Shown: one piece after another, positions 25,989-34,644 of the stretch
Layout: every line of letters starts with the position of its first letter
How positions within the stretch are numbered: the first letter of the stretch is position 1
NCBI RefSeq assembly: GCF_035918015.1
Contig: NZ_CP109132.1
Location: forward strand, 6,014,001 to 6,078,000
Origin: Streptomyces sp. NBC_01754
GTDB lineage: Bacteria; Actinomycetota; Actinomycetes; Streptomycetales; Streptomycetaceae
DNA: 64,000 nt
Reading direction: 5' to 3'
Notes under the pieces: generated by a model
Database searches by the model: none
What the model was told of the DNA's origin: nothing
What the model saw: only the letters and a program-made list of their open reading frames with translations
Program-made: the position numbers and the translations under genes

Positions 25989-28900
25989 TCAGCCGACCTC
26001 GATCAGCAGGTCACCCGCCTCGACCTGCTGGACCCTGCCGATCGCCAGACGCCGTACCGTCCCCGCCGTCTGGGCGGTGATCGCCGCCTCCATCTTCATC
26101 GCCTCGATGGTGGCGACCGTCTGACCGGCCGTCACCGGAGCGCCTTCCTCCACCTGCACCGTGACGACCCCGGCGAACGGGGCCGCGACGTGGCCCTCGT
26201 TGCCGCGGTCCGCCTTCTCGGCCGCCTTGACGTCCGTGGCCACCGACTTGTCGCGTACCGACACGGGGCGCAGCTGCCCGTTGAGCGTGGCCAGGACGCT
26301 GCGGTAGCCGCGCTCGTCGGCCTCCGAGATCGCCTCCAGCTCGATCAGCAGCGTGACACCGGGCTCCAGCGTGACGGTGTGCTCGGTCTCCGTCTCCAGC
26401 CCGTACAGGAAGTCCCGCGTCGGCAGGACGGAGGTGTCCCCGTACGCCTCCCGGTGGGCCGTGAACTCCTTGGTGGGGCCGGGGAAGAGGAGCCGGTTGA
26501 GCGTCTCGCGCGGTGACCGCTCCAAGTCCTCTCGGTCCTCGTCCGTCAGGTGTGGTGCCCGCGCCCTCTCCGGGCGGCCGTGGAGCGCCCGGGTCCGGAA
26601 CGGCTCGGGCCAGCCGCCGGGCGGGTCACCCAGCTCGCCGCGGAGGAACCCGATCACGGAGTCCGGTACGTCGAACCTGCCGGGGTCCGCCTCGAAGTCC
26701 GCCGCCTCCACTCCGGCGCCCACCAGATGCAGCGCGAGGTCGCCGACCACCTTCGAGGAGGGGGTCACCTTGACCAGCCGGCCCAGCATGCGGTCGGCCG
26801 CGGCGTAGCAGTCCTCGATGAGTTCGAAGCGGTCGCCCAGACCGAGGGCGATGGCCTGCTGGCGGAGGTTGGAGAGCTGGCCCCCGGGGATCTCGTGGTG
26901 GTAGATCCGGCCGGTCGGGGAGGCGAGGCCCGACTCGAAGGGCGCGTAGACCTTGCGGGTCGCCTCCCAGTACGGTTCCAGGTCGCCGACGGCCTGGAGC
27001 GAGAGGCCGGTCGCGCGCTCGGTGTGGTCGGTGGCGGCGACCAGCGCCGACATCGGGGGCTGGCTGGTGGTGCCGGCCATCGAGGCGACCGCCGCGTCGA
27101 CCGCGTCCACCCCCGCGTCGACGGCGGCGATCAGCGTGGCGAGCTGGCCGCCCGCGGTGTCGTGGGTGTGCAGGTGGACCGGCAGGTCGAAGCGTTCGCG
27201 CAGTGCGGTGACCAGGGTGCGGGCGGCGGGCGGCCGCAGCAGCCCGGCCATGTCCTTGACGGCGAGCACATGGGCGCCCGCCTCCACGATCTGCTCGGCG
27301 AGCCGCAGATAGTAGTCCAGTGTGTAGAGGGACTCGGCGGGGTCGGAGAGATCGGCCGTGTAGCAGAGGGCGACCTCGGCGACCGCGGTACCGGTGGCGC
27401 GCACGGCGTCGATCGCCGGCCGCATCTGGGACACGTCGTTGAGCGCGTCGAAGATCCGGAAGATGTCCATCCCGGTGGCGGCCGCCTCCGCGACGAACGC
27501 CTCGGTGACCTCGGTGGGGTAGGGCGTGTAGCCGACGGTGTTGCGGCCGCGCAGCAGCATCTGCGTACAGATGTTGGGCACCGCCTCACGGAGCGCCGCC
27601 AGCCGTTCCCAGGGGTCCTCGGCCAGGAAGCGCAGCGCCACGTCGTAGGTGGCGCCGCCCCAGCACTCGACGCTCAGCAGCCGCGGCACGGTCCGTGCGA
27701 CGAGCGGGGCCACCGCCAGCAGGTCCCGGGTCCGCACCCGGGTCGCCAGGAGGGACTGGTGGGCGTCGCGGAACGTCGTGTCGGTGACGGCGACGGCCGG
27801 CTGGGCGCGCAGCTCGGCGGCGAAGGCCTCCGGCCCCAGGGCCGCGAGCCGCTGCCGGGACCCGGGCGGCGGGGTGCCGGGCGGTGCGGCGGGCAGCTTG
27901 TCGGTGGGGTCGATGACGGCGGGGCGCGGGCCGTAGGGCCGGTTCACGGTGGTCTCGGCGAGGTAGCTGAGCATCCGGCTGCCGCGGTCGGCCGACGGGC
28001 GCGCCCGGATCAGCTCCGGATGCTCCCCGATGAAGCTGGTCGTGATGCGCCCGGCCCGGAAGTCCGGCTGGTTCAGCACCGCCCCCAGGAAGGGCAGGTT
28101 GGTGGCCACCCCGCGGATACGGAACTCCGCGATGGCCCGGCGTGCCCGGCGGGCCGCGTTGTCGAAGTCGTGGCCGTGGCAGGTGAGCTTGACCAGCATC
28201 GAGTCGAAGTGCGCGGAGACCTCCGCTCCGGTGTGGACCGTGCCGCCGTCCAGCCGGACGCCCGGCCCGCCGGGCGAGCGGTAGGCGGAGATGGTGCCGG
28301 TGTCGGGCCGGAAGCCGTTGGCGGGGTCCTCGGTGGTGATCCGGCACTGGAGGGCCGTGCCGTTGAGGGTGATGTCCTCCTGGGTGAGGCGCAGTTCCGG
28401 CAGGGTCCGGCCGGCGGCGACGCGCAGCTGCGCGATGACCAGGTCGCGCCCGGTGACCTGTTCGGTCACGGTGTGCTCGACCTGGATGCGCGGGTTCATC
28501 TCGATGAAGACGTGGTGGCCGCGCCCGTCGACGAGGAACTCGACGGTGCCCGCGTTCACATAGCCGATGTGGCGCGCGAAGGCGACGGCGTCGGCGCAGA
28601 TCCGGTCCCGCAGTTCCGGGTCGAGGTTCGGGGCGGGCGCGATCTCCACGACCTTCTGGTGGCGTCGCTGCACCGAGCAGTCCCGTTCGTAGAGGTGGAC
28701 GACGTTGCCCTCGGCGTCCGCGAGGATCTGCACCTCGATGTGGCGGGGGTCGATCACCGCTTGCTCGAGGAAGACCGTCGCGTCGCCGAACGCGGAGCGC
28801 GCCTCCCGCATCGCCGCGTCGATCGACTCGCGCAGCTCGGCCGCCTCGGCGACGCGGCGCATCCCGCGTCCGCCGCCCCCGGCGACGGCCTTGACGAAGA

Positions 28901-29363
28901 CCGGGAACCCGATGTCCCGCGAGGCGGCGACGAGCGTGTCGACGTCCTCGGACGGTGCGGAGGACTTCAGCACCGGTACACCCGCCTCCCGGGCGGCCGC
29001 GACCGCGCGGGCCTTGTTCCCGGTCAGGTTCAGCACCGGCGCGGGCGGCCCGACGAAGGTGATGCCGGCCTCGGAGCAGGCCGCCGCGAGCTCCGGGTTC
29101 TCCGACATGAACCCGTACCCCGGGTAGACGGCGTCCGCTCCCGCCTTCCGGGCTGCCCTGATCACCTCGTCCACCGAGAGATAGGCCCGCACCGGATGTC
29201 CCGGCTCCCCGATCCGGTAGGCCTCGTCGGCCTTGGCGCGGTGCAGGGAGTTGCGGTCCTCGTGGGGGTACACGGCCACCGTCGAGACTCCGAGCTCGAA
29301 CGCCGCGCGGAAGGCGCGGATCGCGATCTCTCCCCGGTTGGCGACCAATACCTTCTCGAACAT
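25989..29363 (-). CDS. pyc: Pyruvate carboxylase
   Basis: The 1124-residue biotin enzyme converts pyruvate, bicarbonate and ATP to oxaloacetate. Domain order is biotin carboxylase (about 1-450; VANRGEIAIRAFRAAFELG, GGGGRGMR ATP-grasp, EMNPRIQVEHTVTE), carboxyltransferase (about 530-800; TDTTFRDAHQSLLATRVRT, metal histidines in HLHTHDT), an allosteric/central region, and a biotinyl domain with the biotinylated lysine K1090 in EAMKMEA. ATG at 29363 (MFEKVLVANRGEIA) is the family start; the longer reading adds 45 unrelated residues. It stands alone on the minus strand, with strong hairpins beyond its end. It replenishes oxaloacetate, which the methylcitrate cycle also consumes. Confidence 0.97.
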   Translation of the reverse strand: MFEKVLVANRGEIAIRAFRAAFELGVSTVAVYPHEDRNSLHRAKADEAYRIGEPGHPVRAYLSVDEVIRAARKAGADAVYPGYGFMSENPELAAACSEAGITFVGPPAPVLNLTGNKARAVAAAREAGVPVLKSSAPSEDVDTLVAASRDIGFPVFVKAVAGGGGRGMRRVAEAAELRESIDAAMREARSAFGDATVFLEQAVIDPRHIEVQILADAEGNVVHLYERDCSVQRRHQKVVEIAPAPNLDPELRDRICADAVAFARHIGYVNAGTVEFLVDGRGHHVFIEMNPRIQVEHTVTEQVTGRDLVIAQLRVAAGRTLPELRLTQEDITLNGTALQCRITTEDPANGFRPDTGTISAYRSPGGPGVRLDGGTVHTGAEVSAHFDSMLVKLTCHGHDFDNAARRARRAIAEFRIRGVATNLPFLGAVLNQPDFRAGRITTSFIGEHPELIRARPSADRGSRMLSYLAETTVNRPYGPRPAVIDPTDKLPAAPPGTPPPGSRQRLAALGPEAFAAELRAQPAVAVTDTTFRDAHQSLLATRVRTRDLLAVAPLVARTVPRLLSVECWGGATYDVALRFLAEDPWERLAALREAVPNICTQMLLRGRNTVGYTPYPTEVTEAFVAEAAATGMDIFRIFDALNDVSQMRPAIDAVRATGTAVAEVALCYTADLSDPAESLYTLDYYLRLAEQIVEAGAHVLAVKDMAGLLRPPAARTLVTALRERFDLPVHLHTHDTAGGQLATLIAAVDAGVDAVDAAVASMAGTTSQPPMSALVAATDHTERATGLSLQAVGDLEPYWEATRKVYAPFESGLASPTGRIYHHEIPGGQLSNLRQQAIALGLGDRFELIEDCYAAADRMLGRLVKVTPSSKVVGDLALHLVGAGVEAADFEADPGRFDVPDSVIGFLRGELGDPPGGWPEPFRTRALHGRPERARAPHLTDEDREDLERSPRETLNRLLFPGPTKEFTAHREAYGDTSVLPTRDFLYGLETETEHTVTLEPGVTLLIELEAISEADERGYRSVLATLNGQLRPVSVRDKSVATDVKAAEKADRGNEGHVAAPFAGVVTVQVEEGAPVTAGQTVATIEAMKMEAAITAQTAGTVRRLAIGRVQQVEAGDLLIEVG

Positions 29364-29680
29364 CAGACTCCCCAGTCGTGTCACAGGCGCGCGGTCCACA
29401 GGACGAACGGCGTTGCACGGATGCGCGTAACGGCATCCGCGATGGTCACGTGGTGGTGATGACGCGCCCCGGCGTTCTCGGGCCGGAGCGTTCGACACCG
29501 TACCGGAGACATGCCCGCGGATCGCGGGTGCGAACGATGGCCTGCGTCACGTGCCGGGGGCCTCGCCCGGAGCCCGCCGGGTGCCGGGAGCGCCGAGTGA
29601 GGGCCGAGCGGTCGACGGCGGCGCCGTGCGAGGGCGGGCCGTGAGAGCGGGCCTGTCTGACGGCCCGGCGGTCCGTCCGC
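29364..29680. other. Gap upstream of pyc
   Basis: This 317-base gap between the small minus-strand ORF and pyc should contain the pyc promoter. I see no clear hexamers, no riboswitch motif and no supportable gene. Confidence 0.4.
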
Positions 29681-29914
29681 TCAGTGCCGCTTCCACGTGA
29701 GCTTGTCGCCGCCCACCCACCGGACCGTGTCGAGGTCGTCGAGGTCATTGATCCGGATGCCGGCCGTCGCGGCGACGGCCAGCACATCCGTCATCGCGGC
29801 CGCCGTCCCGGCGACCTCTCCGTCGATCTCCACGAGGCGGTACGGCGGGTCACCGTCCTGGACGGGCAGGACGGTGACGCGTGGCCGGCGAAGGGGGTAC
29901 GCGTTCTCGGTCAT
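29681..29914 (-). CDS. Small conserved hypothetical protein (77 residues)
   Basis: The 77-residue soluble protein starts MTENAYPLRRPRVTVLPVQDG and continues with PYRLVEIDGEVAGTAAAMTDVLAVAATAGI, ending in WVGGDKLTWKRH. The pattern looks like a small Streptomyces protein related to the family that precedes helix-rich developmental proteins, but I do not recognise a defined domain. ATG at 29914 is preferred over the longer upstream reading, which has non-coding-like composition. No function can be given. Confidence 0.7.
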   Translation of the reverse strand: MTENAYPLRRPRVTVLPVQDGDPPYRLVEIDGEVAGTAAAMTDVLAVAATAGIRINDLDDLDTVRWVGGDKLTWKRH

Positions 29915-30080
29915 GCGAGACGGGTTCCACGGGCGTGGCCGGCCCATACCCGCCGAGCCGACGGGTGAACCATATGCCTGATTTGTTGACATAAGTGGCA
30001 TCGGGTTTTTGGTTCGGGGCGGGATTCCGTGCCGGGGTGGCGGCTCTCGATGGTGGTGCAAATCGCCCGTATCGGGCGTC

Positions 30081-30094
30081 GTGACCAGGGTCAC
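30081..30094. promoter_or_regulatory. Crp-like palindrome
   Basis: GTGACCAGGGTCAC has the GTGA-N6-TCAC form bound by Crp-family proteins. It lies about 137 bases before the proposed -35 of the lytic enzyme gene. Crp control of resuscitation-promoting-type genes is known in Streptomyces, which makes the site worth noting. Confidence 0.45.
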
Positions 30095-30192
30095 CTTATG
30101 TGTCGCACACGCCGCGAGGTCTCGGCCGGTTCCCTTCTGTGCCAAGAAAGTTGGCGAGGCGGTGTGGGCTCGGTTACACGAATTCCCGAGAA

Positions 30193-30219
30193 TTGATCAT
30201 GCGGATGAATTGTGATCAA
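30193..30219. repeat. Inverted repeat upstream of the lytic enzyme promoter
   Basis: TTGATCA (30193-30199) and TGATCAA (30213-30219) are exact complements separated by 13 bases. They lie just before the proposed -35 at 30231, in an AT-richer stretch, so they may be an operator. Confidence 0.4.
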
Positions 30220-30230
30220 GAATTCGGAGC

Positions 30231-30260
30231 TTGTTCCGTTCGGCAATTCTCGCCTACGGT
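30231..30260 (+). promoter_or_regulatory. Candidate promoter of the lytic enzyme gene
   Basis: TTGTTC (30231-30236) and TACGGT (30255-30260) are 18 bases apart. They would start transcription a few bases upstream of the cyclic di-AMP aptamer, which is where a promoter must be. Confidence 0.45.
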
Positions 30261-30280
30261 CACCCTCATTCCGGATGGAA

Positions 30281-30452
30281 CGCCGAATCCTGCCGCCGTC
30301 CGGGAACCCGACAACATCTCGTACGGCAGGAGCGGGGGACCCAGGTAAGTGCCGATCCGGTATCCGGAGCGGCTCGGGGTGAAGTCGCAGTCATCTGCGG
30401 CCGGGCATCTCCAGCCCGAACCCGACAGCTCACTTCGCAGGCGACGGAGAGG
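30281..30452 (+). promoter_or_regulatory. ydaO-type cyclic di-AMP riboswitch
   Basis: The leader has the ydaO/yuaA conserved blocks in order: CGCCGAATCCTG, GGGGGACCCA, CTCGGGGTGAAG, GGGCATCTCCAGCCCGAACC, then CGACAGCTCACTTCGCAGGC and GGAGAGGAA just before the gene. In Streptomyces this aptamer is known upstream of cell-wall lytic and resuscitation-promoting genes, and here it precedes a LysM/SLT protein. Boundaries are approximate. Confidence 0.93.
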
Positions 30453-30460
30453 AATTCAGC

Positions 30461-31327
30461 ATGCCCGCAAAGGGTAAGTACCGTCGTTCCAGGACCAGTT
30501 CTCTGACCCGCGGCATCATCGCCGTGAGCACCGGGGCCCTCGTCCTCCCCGTGATCGGTGCGACCGGGGCCTTCGCCGCTCCGGCACAGCCGGTCGCTGC
30601 CGAAAGGGCGTCGGCCTCGACTGCCGTATCCGGCAAGGAAATCGCCGGAAAGGACTCCGAGGCCTCCACCTATTCCGTGATCTTGGGCGATTCCCTCGCC
30701 AAGATCGCGCGTGACCATTCCGTCAGCGGTGGCTGGGAGGGGCTGTACAAGGACAACCGAAAGGCTGTCGGCGGCAATCCCGATCTGATTCACCCGGGGC
30801 TGAAGCTGGTCATCGGCGCCAAGGCGGACAAGGCCGCCGAGGCCGAGGGCAAGGCTGCGGAGAAGACCGGTTCCGGTCATGCGGACGAGTCGGCACGCGC
30901 CGAGCGGAGCGCGGACCGCGCCGACCGTTCGGAGCGCACGAGCACCGAGACCGTCGCCCAGGGCGCCCCGCTCGCCGCCACGGTGGAGGCCGCCCCGGTC
31001 GCGTACGCCAACAACCTCGACGGCTGGATCAGGGAGTCGCTGGCGGTCATGGCCCAGCACGGGATCCCCGGCACCTACGAGGGCATCCACCGCAACGTCA
31101 TACGTGAGTCCTCCGGCAACCCGCTGGCCATCAACAACTGGGACATCAACGCGATCAACGGCGTGCCGTCCAAGGGCCTGCTCCAGGTCATCGACCCGAC
31201 CTTCCAGGCCTACCACGTGCCCGGGACGTCGATGGACAGCTACGACCCGGTCGCCAACATCACGGCCGCGTGCAACTACGCCGCCGACCGCTACGGCTCG
31301 ATCGACAACGTCTTCGGGGCGTACTGA
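30461..31327 (+). CDS. Secreted LysM plus lytic transglycosylase (SLT) domain protein
   Basis: The 288-residue protein has a long signal peptide (about 1-45, ending ATGAFA-AP). A LysM peptidoglycan-binding domain follows (about 70-127, STYSVILGDSLAKIARDHSV). Next are a charged Glu/Ala/Arg linker and a C-terminal lysozyme-like SLT domain (about 190-288) with the catalytic glutamate in VIRESSGNPLA and the GLLQVIDPTFQAYH segment. It should cut peptidoglycan during growth or spore germination. ATG at 30461 follows GGAGAGGAA. Expression is probably set by a cyclic di-AMP riboswitch and perhaps Crp. A 24-bp hairpin ends the transcript. Confidence 0.93.
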   Translation: MPAKGKYRRSRTSSLTRGIIAVSTGALVLPVIGATGAFAAPAQPVAAERASASTAVSGKEIAGKDSEASTYSVILGDSLAKIARDHSVSGGWEGLYKDNRKAVGGNPDLIHPGLKLVIGAKADKAAEAEGKAAEKTGSGHADESARAERSADRADRSERTSTETVAQGAPLAATVEAAPVAYANNLDGWIRESLAVMAQHGIPGTYEGIHRNVIRESSGNPLAINNWDINAINGVPSKGLLQVIDPTFQAYHVPGTSMDSYDPVANITAACNYAADRYGSIDNVFGAY

Positions 31328-31351
31328 GCCACGGCCGCCCGAGGGCGGAGC

Positions 31352-31403
31352 ACGGCCGACGGGTGGTGCGGGTCCGGACGGACCCGCACCACCCGTCGGC
31401 CGT
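31352..31403 (+). terminator. Very long perfect terminator hairpin
   Basis: A 24-bp perfect stem (31352-31375 with 31380-31403) closes on GGAC. It starts 25 bases after the SLT gene stop. No T-tract follows. Confidence 0.88.
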
Positions 31404-31515
31404 TCCGTGTGATCGGCGGCGCGGCACGGGCGGACCGGTGCCGTCACCCGGCCGGGCGCCGCGCCGGGGGTGGGGCGACTGGTCACGTACAGCTTCGTCG
31501 TCCATACTGCCCGCC

Positions 31516-32115
31516 GTGGAGCAGCGCATAGATTCGAACACTCAGCCCGAGTTCGCCGCGGGGACCGACCCGGCGTTCATCCCCGGCCTGACGGCCCCTG
31601 TCCCGGTGCGGACGGAGGTACAGCCGAAGAAGGCACCGGAGGGGTCCGGGGAGCGGCCGGAGGCGTCCGAAGCCCCTGCGGACGGCTCTGACGACGTGCC
31701 CCCGGCCGCCACCGGCGAGAGCGGGGTGGAGGCTTCCACGGACGCGGAGGAGGCCGGGGAGGCCCCGGACGGGCACCCGGAGGAGGAGGGCGAGGGCCCG
31801 GAGGGGGAGGGCGAGGCATCCCGGGAGGGATCCGGTCCCGTCTTCGAGGTCAGTGACCGCCGTGGGTCCATCCGGGTGAACCACGAGGGTGTCCGTTTCC
31901 GGCTGGACGACCAGGAAGCCGAGTTCGACTGGCCGGAGATCGGCGCGGTCGAGGTCGAGACCGCGCGCCTGGGACGCAGGTTCACCGTCACGGTGCACCT
32001 GACGAGCCGCCGGTGGTTCAACGCCGAGGTCGAGGCGCCGGCCAGGAGCGCGCTCAAGCAGTGGGCGGCGGAACTCGACGAGGCGCTGGACGCCTACTTC
32101 GAAGAAGAGGCCTGA
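31516..32115 (+). CDS. Conserved acidic protein of unknown function
   Basis: The 199-residue protein has a very acidic Glu/Gly/Pro-rich N-terminal half (about 30-110) that looks disordered. A compact C-terminal domain (about 115-199) follows with SDRRGSIRVNHEGVRFRLDD, WPEIGAVEVETARLGRRFTVTVHL and an acidic last helix. No family name comes to mind, though similar proteins are seen in streptomycetes. GTG at 31516 is the best start, because further upstream the reading enters the SLT terminator. It converges with the SIS gene, sharing a strong hairpin. Confidence 0.72.
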   Translation: MEQRIDSNTQPEFAAGTDPAFIPGLTAPVPVRTEVQPKKAPEGSGERPEASEAPADGSDDVPPAATGESGVEASTDAEEAGEAPDGHPEEEGEGPEGEGEASREGSGPVFEVSDRRGSIRVNHEGVRFRLDDQEAEFDWPEIGAVEVETARLGRRFTVTVHLTSRRWFNAEVEAPARSALKQWAAELDEALDAYFEEEA

Positions 32116-32160
32116 CCTCTGGCCCCTGACCTCCGCGCCTGACCTCCGTCCCTCCGCCTC

Positions 32161-32207
32161 CGCCCCGCCTCCCGCCCCGCCTTCGGCTGTCGGCGGGAGG
32201 CGGGGCG
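32161..32207. terminator. Bidirectional hairpin between convergent genes
   Basis: A 16-bp perfect stem (32161-32176 with 32192-32207) has a 15-base loop. It lies midway between the acidic protein gene and the convergent SIS gene. Confidence 0.82.
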
Positions 32208-32288
32208 CGGAAGCGACGGGCGGAGGCCGGGTCCCACGGGGCCTGCCGCCTGGGGCGAGGGCCGCCGTCCTCGCTCGCCGGGCCCGGA

Positions 32289-33176
32289 TCAGTCGCCGGG
32301 GGCGAGGACCACCGAGCGGCTCAGATGCCTCGGGAGGTCCGGGTCGAGGCCCCGCGCCACCGCCCGGGCGATCGCCAGCCGCTGGACCCGCACCAGCTCG
32401 GCCAGCGGGTCCAGGCCGCTCTCCACCCAGCGGGCACCCGTGGCCCGCACCTGCTCCGGGAGTCCCTCAGGAGGCGCCCCGAACATCCACGTCGCCGTCC
32501 CGGTCGTCGCGATGCTGATCGGACCGTGCCGGTACTCCATCGCCGGGTACGACTCGGTCCAGGACAGGGACGCCTCCTTCATCTTGAGCGCCGCCTCGTT
32601 GGCGAGCCCCACCGTCCAGCCGCGCCCCAGGAAGCTGAACTGGGTGCACTCCAGCAGGCCTTCGGGCAGCGGCTCGGCCAGCGCGGTCTCCGCGTCCCGT
32701 ACCACCGCGTCGTCGTGCAGCCCGAGATGGGCGCGGAACAGGGTCAGGGCGGTCGTGGCGAACCGTGTCTGTACGACCGACCGTTCGTCGGCGAAGTCGA
32801 GCACCACCACGTCGTCGGCGGTCTCCGGCACCGGCGTCGCCGGGTCGGCGGTCACCGCGACCGTCCGCGTGCCGCCGCGCAGCCGGGTCAGCAGTTCGAG
32901 CACCTCGGTCGTGGTTCCCGAGCGCGTCAGGGCGACCACGCGGTCGTACGTGCGGCCGAAGGGGAACTCCGAGGCGGCGAAGGCGTCCGACTCGCCCTGG
33001 CCGGAGCCCTCGCGGAGCGCCGCGTAGGCCTGGGCGATGTAGTACGACGTTCCGCAGCCGACGATGGCGACGCGCTCACCGGCGGCGGGGAGGGCCACCG
33101 CCGGTTCGGCCGCGATCCGCGCGGCTCGGCGCCAGCAGGCGGGCTGATCGGCTGTCTCGGTCTCGACATGGGACAT
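32289..33176 (-). CDS. SIS-domain sugar isomerase/deaminase-like protein
   Basis: The 295-residue protein has two SIS folds. Visible motifs are VAIVGCGTSYYIAQAYAALRE (sugar-phosphate binding), VALTRSGTTTEVLELL, FLGRGWTVGLANEAALKMKEASL and AMEYRHGPIS. This is the isomerase half of glucosamine-6-phosphate synthase without the glutaminase domain, as in AgaS- or NagB-II/FrlB-like enzymes. The likely substrate is an aminosugar phosphate, but which one cannot be read. ATG at 33176 (MSHVETETADQP) is the nearest start consistent with the fold. No partner sugar genes are adjacent, which is odd for the family. Confidence 0.88.
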   Translation of the reverse strand: MSHVETETADQPACWRRAARIAAEPAVALPAAGERVAIVGCGTSYYIAQAYAALREGSGQGESDAFAASEFPFGRTYDRVVALTRSGTTTEVLELLTRLRGGTRTVAVTADPATPVPETADDVVVLDFADERSVVQTRFATTALTLFRAHLGLHDDAVVRDAETALAEPLPEGLLECTQFSFLGRGWTVGLANEAALKMKEASLSWTESYPAMEYRHGPISIATTGTATWMFGAPPEGLPEQVRATGARWVESGLDPLAELVRVQRLAIARAVARGLDPDLPRHLSRSVVLAPGD

Positions 33177-33575
33177 GTCTCTGCACTCCGCTTCCACTGC
33201 TGCCGCACACACATGGATGAAATAGTCACCAGTTTGTTCAAAGCTGCATGCTACAGGGGTCAATCGATCAGAAACAAGCAGACGGTGGGTGCCGTGAGGG
33301 AGAGTGGAGCGGCTCTTTTCAGCCATGTTTTCCACGTGGTCGGCTTGATTCGATTCCACCCCTTCCCAGCGGGCATCCGGCCCGTGGTCGATGTGCCGAT
33401 CCCGGGTGATCCCCTCGATCCTGGGCAAAGCGACCGTGAGACGCATGCTTCGAGGGCGTGGAGAGCCCCCGAGGGGGCGTCGCGCCCCCATGGGGAGGGT
33501 CGATTTCGCGCCACCCGGTGCACGTGTTGGCCGAGTTCGAACGTGCGGCCGGTCGGAGGTCGGCATAATCGGCGC
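33177..33575. other. Divergent 399-base gap with SIS and MBL promoters
   Basis: The gap is AT-richer than average between about 33200 and 33360. CATAAT at 33564-33569 lies only six bases before the MBL ATG and could be the -10 of a leaderless transcript. I see no clear -35, no gene and no convincing operator. Confidence 0.4.
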
Positions 33576-34571
33576 ATGTCGATCAGGGGTGGGGACGTCG
33601 TCGATCTGGGCGCGGGCTTGTACGCCTGGCTGCCCCCGGACCGTGGCTGGGGGCTCGCCAACTGCGGCCTGTTGGTCTCCCCGCGCGGGGCGCTCTGGAT
33701 CGACACCCCGTACGACCCGGTGCTCGCCCGGCAGTTCCTCGCCGAGAGCGAGAAGCGGTTGCCCGGCGGCGTGACCGTCGACCGCGTCGTCGTCACCCAC
33801 GCCAACGGCGATCACTTCTGGGGCGCCGGCGTGCTCCCGGACGCGGAGATCATCGTGACCCGCGAAGCCCGGGAACACCTCCACTACGACCCCACCCCGC
33901 AGCAGCAGCACGCGCTGGTGACCGGGAGCGACCCGGCCACACCGCTCGGCGCCTATCTCAGCCGCCACTTCGGCGCCTTCGACTGGTCGTCCACCGAACC
34001 CGTGCGGCCCACGACGTACTTCACCGGAGAGCTCGAACTGACCGTGGGGGAGTACGCGGTCCAGATCACCGCTCTGCCGCCCGCGCACACCACCGGTGAC
34101 CTGATCGTCCATCTGCCGTCCCAGCGCACGGTGTTCAGCGGTGACGTCATCTTCTCCTCCAGCCCGGACCGGCCCGGCGACCACCCCGTGCACTGGGCAG
34201 GCCCCCTGAGCAACGTGATCGCGGCGTGCGAGCGGGTGCTGGCCACCGGCGCCGAGGTGATCGTGCCCGGCCACGGGCCGGTGCTCGACCGGGCCGGGGT
34301 GCGCGAGCACATCGGCTACCTCTCCTACGTACGCGAGCGCGCCCACGCCCTCCACGCGGCGGGTGTTCCCGCGACCGAGGCCGCCCGCCGGGTGATCGCC
34401 GAGGGCCGCTACCCGGCACTCGGACTGCCCGAGCGGCTGGTGGTGACCGTCGGGAGCGAGTACCGGCATCTCGACGGCTCGGACATGCCCGGCGTCCTGC
34501 AGGTCATGTCCGAGGTGGCGGCCGTCGCCCATGAGGTGGAGCAGGCCCCGGCCGTCGGCGGCGCCGAATGA
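33576..34571 (+). CDS. Metallo-beta-lactamase-fold hydrolase
   Basis: The 331-residue cytoplasmic protein has the MBL fold: LANCGLLVSPRGALWIDT, the metal motif VVVTHANGDHFWGAG, PPAHTTGDLIVHL, VFSGDVIF and VIVPGHGPV. The metal motif is HxNxDH rather than the usual HxHxDH, so one metal site is altered; this variant is seen in other actinobacterial members. The substrate is unknown (candidates are thioesters, lactones or sulfatase-like substrates). ATG at 33576 has no Shine-Dalgarno, but CATAAT lies just upstream, so it may be leaderless. A short hairpin follows, before the conservon. Confidence 0.85.
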   Translation: MSIRGGDVVDLGAGLYAWLPPDRGWGLANCGLLVSPRGALWIDTPYDPVLARQFLAESEKRLPGGVTVDRVVVTHANGDHFWGAGVLPDAEIIVTREAREHLHYDPTPQQQHALVTGSDPATPLGAYLSRHFGAFDWSSTEPVRPTTYFTGELELTVGEYAVQITALPPAHTTGDLIVHLPSQRTVFSGDVIFSSSPDRPGDHPVHWAGPLSNVIAACERVLATGAEVIVPGHGPVLDRAGVREHIGYLSYVRERAHALHAAGVPATEAARRVIAEGRYPALGLPERLVVTVGSEYRHLDGSDMPGVLQVMSEVAAVAHEVEQAPAVGGAE

Positions 34572-34598
34572 CGGCCGGCCGGGGAACGGGCCGGCCGT
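34571..34598 (+). terminator. Hairpin after the MBL gene
   Basis: ACGGCCGGCC (34571-34580), beginning with the last base of the stop codon, pairs with GGCCGGCCGT (34589-34598). The loop is eight bases. It separates the MBL gene from the conservon. Confidence 0.65.
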
Positions 34599-34644
34599 AC
34601 GGGTCTCTGCCGGCGTGCGGGTCCCGGCCGGCCGCAGGGACGGG

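Noticed and set aside
29981..30015. TTGACA at 29986-29991 as a promoter
   Set aside because: No TANNNT-like -10 at 16-19 bases downstream on the plus strand.
33200..33260. ACTGGTGACTATTT-like word upstream of the SIS gene, reminiscent of a DasR (dre) site
   Set aside because: Only the first half matches ACTGGTCTAGACCACT; the second half is not complementary.
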